Shown piece by piece: positions 22,359-33,364 of a stretch of DNA of 64,000 nucleotides. The stretch comes from Nematopogon swammerdamellus (Eukaryota; Arthropoda; Insecta; Lepidoptera; Adelidae), in NCBI GenBank assembly GCA_946902875.1, contig OX336336.1:7968545-8032544 (forward strand), read 5' to 3'. Numbering within the stretch: position 1 is the stretch's first letter; each line of letters starts with the position of its first letter. Below the pieces are notes generated by a model, which did no database searches, was not told where the DNA came from, and worked only from the letters and a program-made list of their open reading frames with translations. The translations under genes were made by a program, and so were the position numbers.

Positions 22359-22757
22359 TTTATAGTATAATATATGTAAAATTAATATAAATTATTATAA
22401 AAATGTGAAATAAAGAGAATAAAATAATAATATACAGGGACGTGTAACGGCCAGTACATTAATTTCGCCAGCGCACTCCTCGTGTTTTTCCGAGACAAAA
22501 AAGTAAATCCAGTTTTTCTCTAAAGTGTCTAGTTTTGGAGATATTAATTTTTGAAATTAATGTTTTCGTCAAGTGTAATTTGACGCGCGCGGGTGGAGGG
22601 TGCTGGCGCGGGAGCGGTCGGGGTCGAAAATTGGTTGTCTGTAAAGTCGGTTTACGGAGGATAGTTTTACGTGATGACGTCATAAAGTGGTAAGACTTCT
22701 GGGAACGGTTCTAAAGTGTATCTGGTTAATTTTGATGACATTAAAAACGTTACATTT

Positions 22758-23180
22758 TCAAAAAAGTTAAATTACAAATTTAAAAAACCCCCGACCCTTA
22801 AAAAGTCAAAAATAATTTTCGTTTACTCACTTAAAGGAGTCGGTAGACCGCTAAGTAAATTCCCGCGCAGCTCGGAGTTATTATATTTTATTTACTTAGC
22901 GGTCCCCCGACTCCTTTAAGTGAGTAAACGAAAATTATTTTTGACTTTTTAAGGGTCGGGGGTTTTTTAAATTTGTAATTTAACTTTTATTTAAAGCTTT
23001 TTTAAAAAAACCGCATGAAAATCGGTCCACTTTTTAACATAATTAATTTTTTTATTACTTAATTACTTGATTACTTGATAACAAACATAGCTAAGAACCA
23101 TCCCGATTAAACAAGCTTCCTAATAAAAAAAACCGCATCCAAATCGGTCCGTCCGTTTGGGAGCTACGATGCCACAGACA

Positions 23181-23219
<39 letters not shown>

Positions 23220-23258
23220 AACTTATAACACCCCTCCGTTTTTTTCGTCGGGGGTTAA
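22758..23258 (-). mobile_element. Foldback MITE lacking one terminus
   Basis: It contains the CCCCCGACCCTTAAAAAGTC inner palindrome, then the CATCGTAGCTCCCAAACG block (inverted), a CA tract and CGTCGGGGGTTAA. The opposite TTAACCCCCG terminus is absent. Confidence 0.7.
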
Positions 23259-23581
23259 AAAAGGAACAGATTAGTAAAATGTTCTTTCCCGCTATTTGCG
23301 CTTTAATATATTATGGTAGGTACGAGTAACCTCCTTTCAATTGTGCTGCCCTGGTACTTTAGAAGTTTCATGAATATTCTAAATTTGAAATCTTTTCCGA
23401 CCGGCCAGGTGCGATATATTATGGTACGAGTAACCTCCTTTTAATTTGTGCTGCTCTGGTACTAGCCGACGCTTGGGCCGATTGTGCCTCTCTATCGCTT
23501 GTTACGTGCTCTCGCTTGCACACACAGGCTCAGATGGAACGTGACACTTTTTCGTGTGTGCAGCCGGTGTTCATCAATTTA

Positions 23582-23620
23582 TTAACCCCCGACGAAAAAA
23601 ACGGAGGGGTGTTATAAGTT

Positions 23621-23661
<41 letters not shown>

Positions 23662-24106
23662 TGTGTGTGAGGGTGTGTGTGTGTGTGTGTGTGTGTCTGT
23701 CTGTGGCATCGTAGCTCCCAAACGGATGGACCGATTTGGATGCGTTTTTTTTTATTAGGAAGCTTATTTAATCGGGATGGTTCTTAGCTATGTTTGTAAT
23801 CAAGTAATCAAGTAATTAAGTAATAAAAAAAATTATTATCCTAAAAAGTGGACCGATTTACATGCGGTTTCTTTTAAAAAGCTTGAAATAAAAGTTAAAT
23901 TACAAATTTAAAAAACCCCGACCCTTAAAAAGCCAAAAATAATTTCCGTTTACTTACTTAAAGGAGTCGGGGGACCGCTAAGTAAATAAAATATAAAAAC
24001 TCAGAACTGCGCGGGAATTTACTTAGCGGTCTCCAGACTCCTTTAAGTAAGCAAACGGAAATTATTTTTGGCTTTTTAAGGGTCGGGGGTTTTTTAAATT
24101 TGTAAT
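23582..24106 (+). mobile_element. Foldback MITE, opposite orientation
   Basis: It starts TTAACCCCCGACG and has a long TG microsatellite (23624-23695) and the inner palindrome. It mirrors 22758-23258 across a 323-bp spacer, so the whole 22758-24106 segment is an inverted repeat. Confidence 0.7.
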
Positions 24107-24290
24107 TTTAAAACGTAACGTCATCACGTCAAAAACTCCGCCGCGCCGCGCCGCCACCGCGCATCTCCTCTCTCAACTCACTCGTCCCTGCTCGCTCACT
24201 CACCACTGCCTTTCATTCTCAAGTTCGTGCGGAATATTAGATCCTTTTTACACAAAATTAATCAATTAGTGGCCGTTACAACACCCTGTA

Positions 24291-24784
24291 TAGATATTTA
24301 TAGCTCTAATCAGAGTTGAGCACAACTGCAGTTTGATCCTCGAGGGAAAAGTTTGAATTAGGTCGTCAGTCTATTATGTGGGTCGATGTCGTCGGCTTTA
24401 AATTAAAATTCTCGTAATTTCATTTTCAATGTGTGACAATACCGTTTCTGTTATAAGTATTTCTTTGTCAACGTTGCATGACGCCGATCCGCAGTTAGCA
24501 CTTCTTCGGAACACATGCTTGTTCTCGTCTGTCGGTATGTCTTTTATCGCTTACCGGGAAAGCTGCAGACGTCGGCTCTCGATGGAAATATTGCAACGAA
24601 TTTAAATTAGCGTAACAGCCAATTGCTATCAGTTCATTGTGATATAAGACAATCAAATATGAACCGAATTGTCGCCGGGTGTTCCTAGGCTTGTGCTAAT
24701 CGAACTGGTGGATATTTTGAACTTAGATTTATCCACCTATGGATGAACGGAATAAATGATAACTTTTATTATTTCAAGCTCGTT
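24291..24784. other. No gene recognised
   Basis: This is unique-looking AT-rich sequence with no protein-like frame and no repeat boundary visible within the window. Confidence 0.3.
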
Positions 24785-25034
24785 TTAAATAAAAAACCGC
24801 ATGCAAATAGGTCCACCTTTTAAGATAATATATTATTTGATTACTTAATTATTTGATTACAAACATGGCTAACAGCCTGATTAAACCAGCTTTCTAATAA
24901 AAAAACCGCATCCAAATCGGTCCATCCGTTTGGGAGCTACGATGCCACAGATAGACACACTTATACACATGTGTATGTGTGATGTGACACACGTTAAACT
25001 CATAACACCCCTCTTTTTGCGTCGGGGGTTAAAA
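24785..25034 (-). mobile_element. Foldback MITE, right half
   Basis: It runs from AAAAAACCGCATGCAAATAG through TTTGGGAGCTACGATGCC and a degenerate CA tract to GCGTCGGGGGTTAA. Confidence 0.65.
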
Positions 25035-25050
25035 ACAGACTAAGCGAACG

Positions 25051-25652
25051 GCGGCTGGCGAGTGATTGGGGCATCGGCTTCTCATGCGAGAGGTCCGAGG
25101 TTCGAATTAGGTCGGCGTGTAGAGTGTTTTCATTTTACGAAGGCATGCGCGGGGTACGAGGTAGCAAGTGGTGCGAGATGCGACCGCGTGGAGCTCAGTA
25201 GAGAAAGAACACACGTTCTACACGTCTCCGCATCGCTCCGTCGAACCGAGTCGTTCCCTACTGAGCTCCGCGCGGTCTCACACCACATCCTACCTCATAC
25301 CCCTCGTGCTTCGTAAAATGAAAATACTCTACCAATGAGTTTTTTCTGACGATAAAATTTACGCCTGCTCCTTCACCGTCCGGAACCGGTGTAAAACTGT
25401 AGGGCCCTTCCCTTGCCTCTTACTAGGTAGTAGGCTCAAATTGTAGCCGACTGGGTTGGTACCACCGTACGTACTGTATGTAAGATGGCCTCATAGCAGC
25501 CTCGGCTGTGTTCTCCCCTAGTCCAGTATAGCCAGCAATCCGGGGAAGTCTTCGGTATTGCACTCGGATTCTCGGAGGTGATGCAACAAACGATATTGGC
25601 TGTTCGGAGCATGTGCTTTGGCCCCTCCGACCCAGCCACCAATAACGGATAA
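25051..25652 (+). mobile_element. SINE family B interrupted by a MITE
   Basis: The head CGAGTGATTGGGGCATCGGC...GAGGTTCGAATT has tRNA-like A and B boxes (serine- or leucine-tRNA-like). The body resumes after the MITE at ACCAATGAGTTTTTTCTGACG and contains GCAGCCTCGGCTGTGTTCTC. The uninterrupted arrangement is visible in the copy at 50743-51150. Confidence 0.78.
25122..25329. mobile_element. 208-bp MITE with TA duplication inside a SINE
   Basis: The ends GAGTGTTTTCATTTTACGAAG and the inverted CTTCGTAAAATGAAAATACTC extend into arms of roughly 80 bp (both containing GAGCTCAGTAG). TA lies on both sides, and deleting the element plus one TA restores the SINE B sequence GTGTACCAATGAG. TA targets point to Tc1/mariner-type mobilisation (inference). 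Confidence 0.82.
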
Positions 25653-26071
25653 CATAAAAAAAGCGAACTCACTAAGCTGACTCTGAGACGCCTAGCTAGA
25701 CCATTCAATGCGATTATTCAATTCAGTATTATTCCAAGGTACAAGCCACGCCCTTAATAGCCATAACGAGCGCCACTGCCGTGTTTGCCGCCGACTAGGT
25801 CAGACGCAAAGTTGACGGGTAGCTCGCCCCTCCCCGCCCGCCCCCGCACCGCCGCATTGCGCCACCGCGCCCCGCGCCACCTGTTAGCGCCCGCCCTGAA
25901 GCGCCGCGCCGCCCACGCGCCGGCAACGTCACAAACATTGCTGGAGTGGCTTACATGTTTGTTTTGGCCAGGAATGTTCATACACGTATTGATATTTTGG
26001 AGAAAGCATATGCTACAAACTCTTCACTAAAGTAAAATGTAAATAATATATAGATTTTACTTTATAATATA

Positions 26072-26290
26072 CAAGCTGTGCCCGCGGCTCCGCCCGCTCT
26101 CATATTTCACTTCACTGCTAACCTCATAAGCTATTTAGCGTGATAGTAAGTAGCCTATAGTTGATGGGAAGAATGAAGCTATCCGTAGAATTTTGTTTTA
26201 TTAAAATCGGTTCAGTGGTTCTCGAGTTATAAGCGGACAGACAGACACTCAGACATACAGAAAGCAGACGTTGGATTTTATTATAGGTAA
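26072..26290 (-). mobile_element. Short Helitron-like element
   Basis: One end is GTGCCCGCGGCTCCGCCCGC, the GC-rich subterminal motif of Helitron 3' ends; the other is GGATTTTATTATAGGTA. The inverted copy at 29735-29957 is nearly identical. The terminal CTAG is changed to CTTG, so mobility is doubtful. Confidence 0.6.
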
Positions 26291-26314
26291 GGAAAGGATT
26301 ATATGTTTTGGATT

Positions 26315-26665
26315 TTAGTGTTCCGTATCCGCACTAACGCCGCCCGTCCGTCCGTCTGTCTGCCCGTCTGTCCTACTTTAGGCCTGTATCATTTTAACCG
26401 TATTGGTAGGTAGCCGGTTAAATTTTCACAGAATATGTGTTATTTTATTATGGCCAATATAATAACAAATAATAAAAAAATAATAAAAACCAACAAATTT
26501 ACGGGGTCCCCATACAAGAAACTAAAAAGTGTATGCGCGCCATCTACCGAAAAGCGTATGAAGCATTTTAACTATAATACATAGATGGCGTGAGTGGCGC
26601 TGAATATGACATGGCGATACGGAACCCTCGGTGCGCGAGTTCGACTCGCATTTGGCTGGTTTTCA
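26315..26665 (+). repeat. GTTCCGTATCC repeat family
   Basis: It starts AGTGTTCCGTATCC, has GTCCGTCTGTCTG tracts, and ends GATACGGAACCCTCGGTGCG...GTTCGACTCGCATTTGGC, as in 21962-22358. Confidence 0.7.
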
Positions 26666-27009
26666 ACTAGATGTGCCTGCAGCTCCGCTCGCGGTTAACG
26701 AGAACGCGGTCGGTGAAACGCTTAATTAATTAAAGGCATCGGGGACCGAGTTTAATTGGTTTTACTTGGAGGTCCCGCGACGCCTTTAAATAAATAAGCC
26801 GAAATATTGTTTTTAATTTTTAAGGGTTGTCGATGTAATGATTTTTTAGGTTAGGTTACAAGTTTTGTGATAATTTCCTTTTATTTACTTAAAGGCGACG
26901 AGTGAAATTGAAATACATTTTCATTTTACAGCAGAGATCCCTCCACCAATTAAGAAAAGTGTCGATGCGATCTTCGAATCGGCTAACCTGATCTTCATCA
27001 AACATAGTT

Positions 27010-27208
27010 AAGGACCATCCCGGTTATACCAGCTTCCTAATAAAAAAACCTGATCCAAACCGGTCAATCGGTTTGGGAGCTACGATGTCACAGATAGACA
27101 CACAGACATACGAAAACATAGACAGACACACAGACATACAAAAACACAGACAGACGGAAGCGTCAAACTTACTCGTATACACTTCTCCTTTTTCGTCTGG
27201 TGTTAAAA
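27010..27208 (-). mobile_element. Foldback MITE fragment
   Basis: It contains GGTTTGGGAGCTACGATGTC followed by a degenerate CAGACATA tract and TTTTTCGTCTGGTGTTAA: a diverged right half of the TTAA-flanked family. Confidence 0.55.
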
Positions 27209-27697
27209 ACACTAATGGCCAAAATGAAACCACCTACGGTTAAGTCTCGGTTAGCATTTATCTGTCAGATAAAGTGAAGTTTCTCATACATTTGACAGGA
27301 GTTAACTGACAGCAAAATTTTGGCCAACGGTTGTGCAATCGGCCGAAATGACTGTTGAACTAGATTTAACCGGAGGTGGTGAGTTGCCCTAAGCGGTTGC
27401 CGACTGCCTCTCCACCCCCGTGCCCCGCCGAGCCCGCTCGCCTCGCTGACCGACACTCTTGCTTTGCTCGGCCAGAGTCACACGATCTTGAAAAGCTATT
27501 ACGCTAATAAAGTGGCGCGAGTTTTAGGGTTTTGTAGGGAGCTGCCAGCGACCGTTATATAATTTATCAGTTGTCTGTATGTCTGTAACAGGTGCTGTGC
27601 GAAGTGATTTTTTATTTTGCTTTAAAAGTTCGCTCTAAAAATACAAGAAGCACGATTTAGATCGTGCCTCACCTTTTACATCAAACAATACTAATCA

Positions 27698-28078
27698 TCA
27701 ATACTAATAATAAATCTGTAAGGGATGGTCATAGAGTAAGTTACTTAGTTTTATGAGATATTGCGTTTGTGGACTCTATGTATGATACTAAAACTAAATT
27801 GGCGATTTTTTAAAATATTTTCTGTATGTATATGTATGTTCCTCCATAACTCTGAAAACGATCATACGAATTCGATGAAACTTAGTACAAGCACATTTAA
27901 CTATACGGGACACAGGCTAGGCTAAATAAAATTCACTTCCGGAACGCTAAGATGTGGCTCTCATACAAACCGAATTGTTCCGCACGCCGAAATAAAGGTA
28001 GGTACATTAGCGGGCTTACTTACTTTCTTCTTTTTTAAATACGAATTTCACGCGAGTGAAGCTGCGGGCAAAAGCTAG
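27698..28078 (+). mobile_element. 381-bp non-autonomous Helitron
   Basis: It begins TCAATACTAATAATAAATC after an A and ends GCGGGCAAAAGCTAG before a T, the same ends as the 2.7-kb Helitron at 10156-12846. It lacks that element's minisatellite and inserts. A decayed relative overlaps about 28225-28375. Confidence 0.85.
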
Positions 28079-28389
28079 TATTTTTATATAATATTTTCAT
28101 GTCGTATTTCCATAACGCGCCTAATGAAGTATAACAGTTGTTTGAAAATTCTGAAAAACTGGACGGAAAACGGACACTTTTTTACATCTTACGTTGAAGT
28201 ATTGGGCACAACACCGGCGCCGGCTGTCTATAAAAAAAAACAGTACACGGAAAATATTTCTAAAAATTGTTGATTTAGTTTTAGTATTATACATAGAGTC
28301 TACAAACACAGTATCTAATAAAACAAAGCAATTTACCTACTTTATGGCCATCCCTTACATATGTAATTATTAGTATTGAATATTGATGT

Positions 28390-29730
28390 CCCTTTGCTAG
28401 GGTTCCGTAAATTCAAACTGGACATACGTTTCAAACTAGAAAGAAAACCCCACAGCAGCAGAAAAATCAATAAAACCCTTGAAAATTACATAACGTCTGT
28501 GTACACTTGTCCACCTGCTAGCTATATACATACATGTATGTAAGTACATAATAGAGACCGCCGAGCGCCGACCGACCACTCAGGTAGAGAAAGACAAACA
28601 AACATTTGCGCGAAATTATGTATGAATCATTTAGAAGTCTGATTACGCGAGCTGCTTTCCACATGAAGCTTCCTACTCTATATTTGAGTTGGGTGTGAAA
28701 ATACTATTTTTTACTGTAACCGGTAGCTGATGCAACCGGTATCTTATCTCTAAGTATGTCACAGTGTCAGCCACAGCACAGCCATCGTGCCACAGCCAAT
28801 TTCACCCCCGAGGAGATGACAGTCGAGCCTTTAGGCGAAAGAACATTTTAAATGTCAGAAGATTAATCTGGGCCCTCGTGCGCTTCCAAATTACATTTAT
28901 ACCTTCTCTACTCGGCTCACTTATTAGATTGACTTATATAAATTGTTTGTACATATATATATATATATAACTATGATAATAATAATAAATCTGTCTGCCT
29001 ACGTGTCTAGTACCACCACCTATCGCTCGTAGCTTGCCTCGCGTCGTCTCGGAGAGCTCCGTAGCCACGGCCTGCACCCGCCGGTGTGCTTGGAGGCTTG
29101 CCTCCCGCCGCCGGCGGTATTACCATTTTTATTTCTTTGTATTAATTTTGTGTAATTTTATTACTTTTTATAGTTATAATATATGTAAAATTAATGTAAA
29201 TGTATTTAAAAATGTGAAATAAAGGATATAAAATAAATCTGTAAAAGTGTGAAAATTTTTTAATGTGCAGTATTTATTCTTCTTCATTCTTTAATTTCTT
29301 CTAATAACTTGATTTCTTTTCCCAATTTGTTCTGTACCTCTAAAGGAAAAAAACGGAATCTTATTAGCATCGCTTTGTTGTCCGTCCGTCCGTCTGTCCG
29401 TCTGTCAAGCAAGACCCTTTTTCTCACGAACGCGTATAGGTATGAAGTTGAAATTAATATAAAAATACTATGGTCTACGGTCCCTTGGAGGTGTAAAAAA
29501 TCGCAATCAAAAGATACGGCCCTTTCGCAAACTCCCTCATCAAAACCTATTTCGTACTTCCCGTTGACCTAGTATCATGCATGACAGGCAAGAAGCAATG
29601 CCTCACAGCACAAGTAAAGGAAAAATCCCACAATCGATCATTAAGTATCTACATAGGTCAGTAGGTATTCTTTCTACTTCATTTGCTTATATATATATAT
29701 ACGCGCGTTCCGATAAATGTACATATTTCC
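28390..29730. other. No gene recognised
   Basis: AT-rich, with a TATATATA tract near 28955 and GTCCGTCCGTCTGTC repeats near 29380-29405. Short open frames here (60-90 codons) lack protein-like features. Confidence 0.3.
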
Positions 29731-29734
29731 TTTC

Positions 29735-29957
29735 CTTTACCTATAATAAAATCCAACGTCTGCTTTCTGTATGTCTGAGTGTCTGTCTGTCCGCTTATAA
29801 CTCGAGAACCACTGAACCGATTTTAATAAAACAAAATTCTACGGATAGCTTGATTCTTCCCATCAACTATAGGCTACTTACTATCACGCTAAATGGCTTA
29901 TGAGGTTAGCAGTGAAGTGAAATATGAGAGCGGGCGGAGCCGCGGGCACAGCTTGTC
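29735..29957 (+). mobile_element. Short Helitron-like element, inverted partner
   Basis: This is the inverted near-copy of 26072-26290, running from CCTATAATAAAATCC to GAGCCGCGGGCACAGCTTG. Confidence 0.6.
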
Positions 29958-30257
29958 AGATAATAAATTTACAACATAAATCCAGCAAGTTGCAAGGAAG
30001 CGACCCATACACATTTGGCTCAATATCCGCATAATTCAGCACAGTGCGATACCGATAACGCCTACAAAGGCTTACCTTGCTTGTTCGATAAATGCAAAAA
30101 TGTATGTTAAAAATAAATGTACATTTAGATTATTTAATTTTAAAGTAGGTTTTAGGCTTCGATCATAAAAACTATTTTTTCAGTCTACGGTTTTAGGTAT
30201 TAAAACAAATATATTGTAAAAATAAACACATGTATTAAGTACGTACACACCGTCACA

Positions 30258-30500
30258 TTGTATCCCGATCCCGACAATCGGGGTGAGCAGAGTGATCGGT
30301 GTTCGACTGCAGAACCCGGACCAATTACTGCACAAATAAGATACAAAGAAACTTACCTACTGCAGGATGACCGTATTATGGTGAGAGGTGGATATCCTGT
30401 CGTCCTTTACCGCGGCGGCGTCTTCTCCTTATCCCTTAGTCGAAATTTACTACATGTAAGGGGGAGATGCAGTGGAACTATCTTTTTAAGTAGGTAACGA
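30258..30500. repeat. Repeat family C, copy 1
   Basis: It has CGACAATCGGGGTGAGCAGA, ATCCTGTCGTCCTTTACC and CTTATCCCTTAGTCG blocks, shared with 36790-37110. Probably an old SINE-like repeat; its ends are unclear. Confidence 0.5.
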
Positions 30501-30522
30501 AACCCACACGGTAGAAAATAAG

Positions 30523-30877
30523 TCAGTCAGCGTTTATGCGTCCGCACTGCTGGACATACGCCTCTCCAATTTCCCTCCAGTCCTCCCGGCCTTCAGCGGT
30601 ACGGAACCACTGCTTTCCGCCGACGTACTTGATGTCGTCGTTCCACCTGGCTGGTGGTCTTCCCACACTCCGTTTTTCTGTCCACGGCCCCCCAGTGTAG
30701 GACACGGTTACTCCAACGATCGTCGTCTCTTCGGCTGACGTACCCAGCCCACTGCCACTGGAGCTTAGCCACCCGGCGTCCAATATCGACTGTTTTGGTA
30801 GAAAATAAACCAAAATAGAATGCAAGAAAAAGCTGTTTTGACCGTGTTCGTATCTTTGCATGGTTAAATAATTGCAT
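30523..30877 (-). pseudogene. RTE-type LINE C-terminal fragment, frameshifted
   Basis: Frame one carries LQWQWAGYVSRRDDDRWSNR. After a frameshift the second frame carries RSVGRPPARWNDDIKYVGGK, then the short block WREIGEAYVQQ. This series is the conserved C-terminal tail of RTE-group endonuclease/reverse transcriptases. Only the last about 110 residues survive and at least one frameshift breaks them, so it is a 5'-truncated dead insertion. Confidence 0.82.
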
Positions 30878-31117
30878 AATATACTCTCTTAACCTAATAA
30901 CTATATTTTGGTAAAGTGAGTTTTGTTATAATTGAGCAGGCTACAATGAGGAAATCGTTCGAGCCCTACCGCACCCTGCAAGCGGCTACAGAAACCGGAA
31001 AATAAAGACGGATGAGAGAAAATTATAGCCTTCAGCAACCTGGTTACGTATAAAAATCAATTGCCGTGCGTAGTCTGGCAAAAACTCGAAAATGGCTCGA
31101 CCGATTTGAATAACTTT

Positions 31118-31508
31118 TTGGGGTTCCGTATCCGCCGTACGGGACCCTATTACTAAGTCTACGCCGTCTGTCTGTCTGTCTGTCTATCTGTCTGTTCGTC
31201 TGTCTGTCTGAGGGCTGTATCTCTTGAGTTGAACCGTAATACTCGTAGGTAGCCCGTTGAAATGTTCACAGAATATATTGTGTTAATATGGCCAATATAA
31301 CAACAAATAATAAAAATAAGAAAAAGTAAAAAAATCACGGGGGTCATCAAAGTCCTCATACAAGAAACTGAAAAGTGTATGCGCGCCAACTACCGAAAAG
31401 AGTATGAAGCAATTTAACTAATACATATATGGCGGGAGTGGCGCTGACCATTACATGGCGATACGGAGCCCTCGGTGCGCGAGGTCGACTCGCACTTGGC
31501 CTGTTTTT
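31118..31508 (+). repeat. GTTCCGTATCC repeat family, near full length
   Basis: It runs from GGGGTTCCGTATCCGCCGTA to GTCGACTCGCACTTGGCC, with the TCTGTCTG microsatellite and the GTATGCGCGCCAACTACCG block. Confidence 0.72.
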
Positions 31509-31622
31509 TTTTGTTCGCCAAAATACAGGGGTGGTTTAGCAAAAAAGAATATTAGAAAAAAAGCACGTGAGTGGAGCCACAGGCTCAGCTAGTAGGTACT
31601 TCATACAATATATTTACACACT

Positions 31623-31765
31623 ATACAGGGATGTTTCAAGATAGCGTTTCAAATTTCAGGATTCGAAATGGGTTCATATTTTTGAAGACGAAAAGCTCTG
31701 AAAATTTTTCTCGGATTCGGTCATTTTAAAATCGTTTCATCAAGATTTGGTGGACGGCTAACGGC
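31623..31765 (+). repeat. Repeat D, copy 1 (TACAGGGATGTTTCA)
   Basis: It shares CAGGGATGTTTCAAGATAG, GACGAAAAGCTCT and GATTCGGTCATTTTA blocks with 55561-55712. It resembles the start of a mariner-type MITE but no second terminus is seen. Confidence 0.5.
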
Positions 31766-31799
31766 CGCCTTTATTAGTTAAAAATAAAACACTACTAAA

Positions 31800-32060
31800 T
31801 TATGGATAGAAATGGGTATGTACTGCATGAAGGTAAATTCCAAACATCGAAAATTCAAAAACAGCAAATTCACAGAACCGCGGAAATGTGGAACGCTGAA
31901 CACACTCCCTGCCCATCTACTTCCTCCCTAGTACAGCCTGGTATTTTCAAAAGGGACGTGAAAAGGCTCCTGTCAGGCCGGCATTGCATTCGCAATCCCT
32001 GTGCATCACAGAATGTTCATGAACATCGTTATTCTACTTGTAGGTGAAACGAGGCCACAT
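31800..32060 (+). pseudogene. LINE 3'-terminal coding remnant
   Basis: The plus frame includes STSSLVQPGIFKRDVKRLLS and GRHCIRNP, matching the tail of the fragment at 18250-18400. It is the last few dozen codons of a jockey/CR1-type polyprotein, with an A-rich tail at about 32075-32095. No catalytic part is present. Confidence 0.6.
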
Positions 32061-32440
32061 GTCGCCCTATTCATAAAAAAAAAAACAGAAAAAGTTTACT
32101 GGACTCTTTAGAGATTAGAGTCTACTAGACCTAGACAGCACTGTTGCGAAATCTCCCCATACCGGCTATGTCCATCGAGTTTTTATAACAATTTACCATT
32201 TTTGTATGATAAAAAAAAATTGGAATTTCCATTTAAGTGATAACGATAACTTTCTTCTAATAATGAGTATTTTCTATTCCTGAAGTTTCCTGAAGATACC
32301 TATCCTGAAACAACCTGTATACACATTCGAATTTAAACGAGGAGATAAACAACGAACTGGGAAAGAGCAAGCATCTCTCCCCAGCGTTCGATAGGTGCAC
32401 TTCCATTAATAAACGAGCTCCATTGCGGGAAGGATTTTTT

Positions 32441-32472
32441 TATGGAAACTGACATGGTTGGCTACATCACAG
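32441..32472 (-). mobile_element. SINE family A, tail scrap
   Basis: About 30 bp of the inverted SINE tail (TATGGAAACTGACATGGTTG), truncated at the ATCAC of the body. Confidence 0.55.
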
Positions 32473-32633
32473 GTAGAAAAGGCTACATATAAAACGAACA
32501 TATCAATAAAACCAAAAAATTATACATTATTTATTATTTTAATTGTAATGCCAAATTTTAAATGAATAAATTAATTATTGTGTGTACAAACAAATTTATG
32601 TGAAGTGGAAAATATGTATTCGGAGTAGAGCAT

Positions 32634-32804
32634 TTAGACTCTGTACCCAACAATGCGGAACTTGCCAATGCATTCTCCTATGAAGAACCAGAAGAAGATC
32701 TCGAAGCCGATGAGTACCAGCAGCCAGGCCTGCCGCACCGTCAGATCCTTCCAGCAGTTGCACTTGATGAATTTCGTCACGACGGCCAGGTCCTCGCGGA
32801 GCCA
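32634..32804 (-). CDS. ATPsynG: ATP synthase subunit g, terminal exon
   Basis: The exon encodes 56 residues to a TAA stop. It ends in the subunit g signature GECIGKFRIVGYRV, preceded by the hydrophobic helix LLVLIGFEIFFWFF. Subunit g is a small inner-membrane protein of the mitochondrial F1Fo ATP synthase that helps form dimers; its single C-terminal transmembrane helix and GECIG-x(4)-VGY end are family hallmarks. The exon opens directly after an acceptor (CATTTTCAG, minus strand) in phase 0 with WLREDLAVVTKF. A same-strand polyadenylation hexamer follows at about 32535. The helix is more Phe-rich than the usual form, so it may be a diverged paralogue. The upstream exon is not certain: a minus-strand exon at 46034-46524 has the subunit g N-terminal motif, but its best donor is in a different phase. 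Confidence 0.78.
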   Translation of the reverse strand, partial: WLREDLAVVTKFIKCNCWKDLTVRQAWLLVLIGFEIFFWFFIGECIGKFRIVGYRV

Positions 32805-33167
32805 CTGAAAATGTTCGCACGCGGAAATTAACGCAGCGGAAAAACATCAGGTTGGGCAAAGCGCTGACATGGCACCTAATTCACCTACGCCGTCTGTCTG
32901 TCTGTCTGTCTGTCCTACTGCTGTATCTTTGGAACCGTAATAGGTAGGCGCGGTTGAAATTTTCACAGAATATGTGTTATTATGGCGGATATAACAACAA
33001 ATAATAAAAAAATAAAAAAATAAAAAAATTAAGGGGGTTCCCACTTCCCATACAAGAAACGTGTTTATTTATTTATTTATTTTTTGTGGTGAGGAAACCC
33101 CGGTGCGCGAGTCCGGCGGCGCTCACTTGTTTTTAGGTATCCCGTACGGAAGCCTATTACTAATTTA

Positions 33168-33364
33168 GGGTTCCGTATCCGGTACGGGACCCTATTACCA
33201 AGCCTACGCCGTCTATCTGTCTGTCTTTCTGTCTGTCTGTCTGTCTGTCCGTCTGTCCGTCTGTCTATCCGAGGGCTGTATCTCGTGAACCGTAATAGGT
33301 AGTCCGTTGAAATTTTCACAGAATATATGTTATTATAGCCGATATAACAACAAATAATAAAAAA
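33168..33364 (+). repeat. GTTCCGTATCC repeat, left part, split
   Basis: It runs from GGGTTCCGTATCCGG to the CCGATATAACAACAAATAAT block and is cut there by the composite element at 33365-35589. The rest resumes at 35590. An additional partial copy is at 32885-33130. Confidence 0.72.

Larger units (their letters stand above)
22433..24290. mobile_element. TACAGGG-ended GC-rich DNA element carrying nested MITEs
   Basis: The left end is TACAGGGACGTGTAACGGCC and the right end is the inverted GGCCGTTACAACACCCTGTA, with TA at the outer edge of both. Subterminal GC-rich blocks and a GATGACGTCA motif occur on both sides. Two oppositely oriented foldback MITEs (22758-23258 and 23582-24106) fill the middle. 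A smaller relative is at 57605-58083. TA targets suggest a Tc1/mariner-like origin (inference). Confidence 0.55.
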
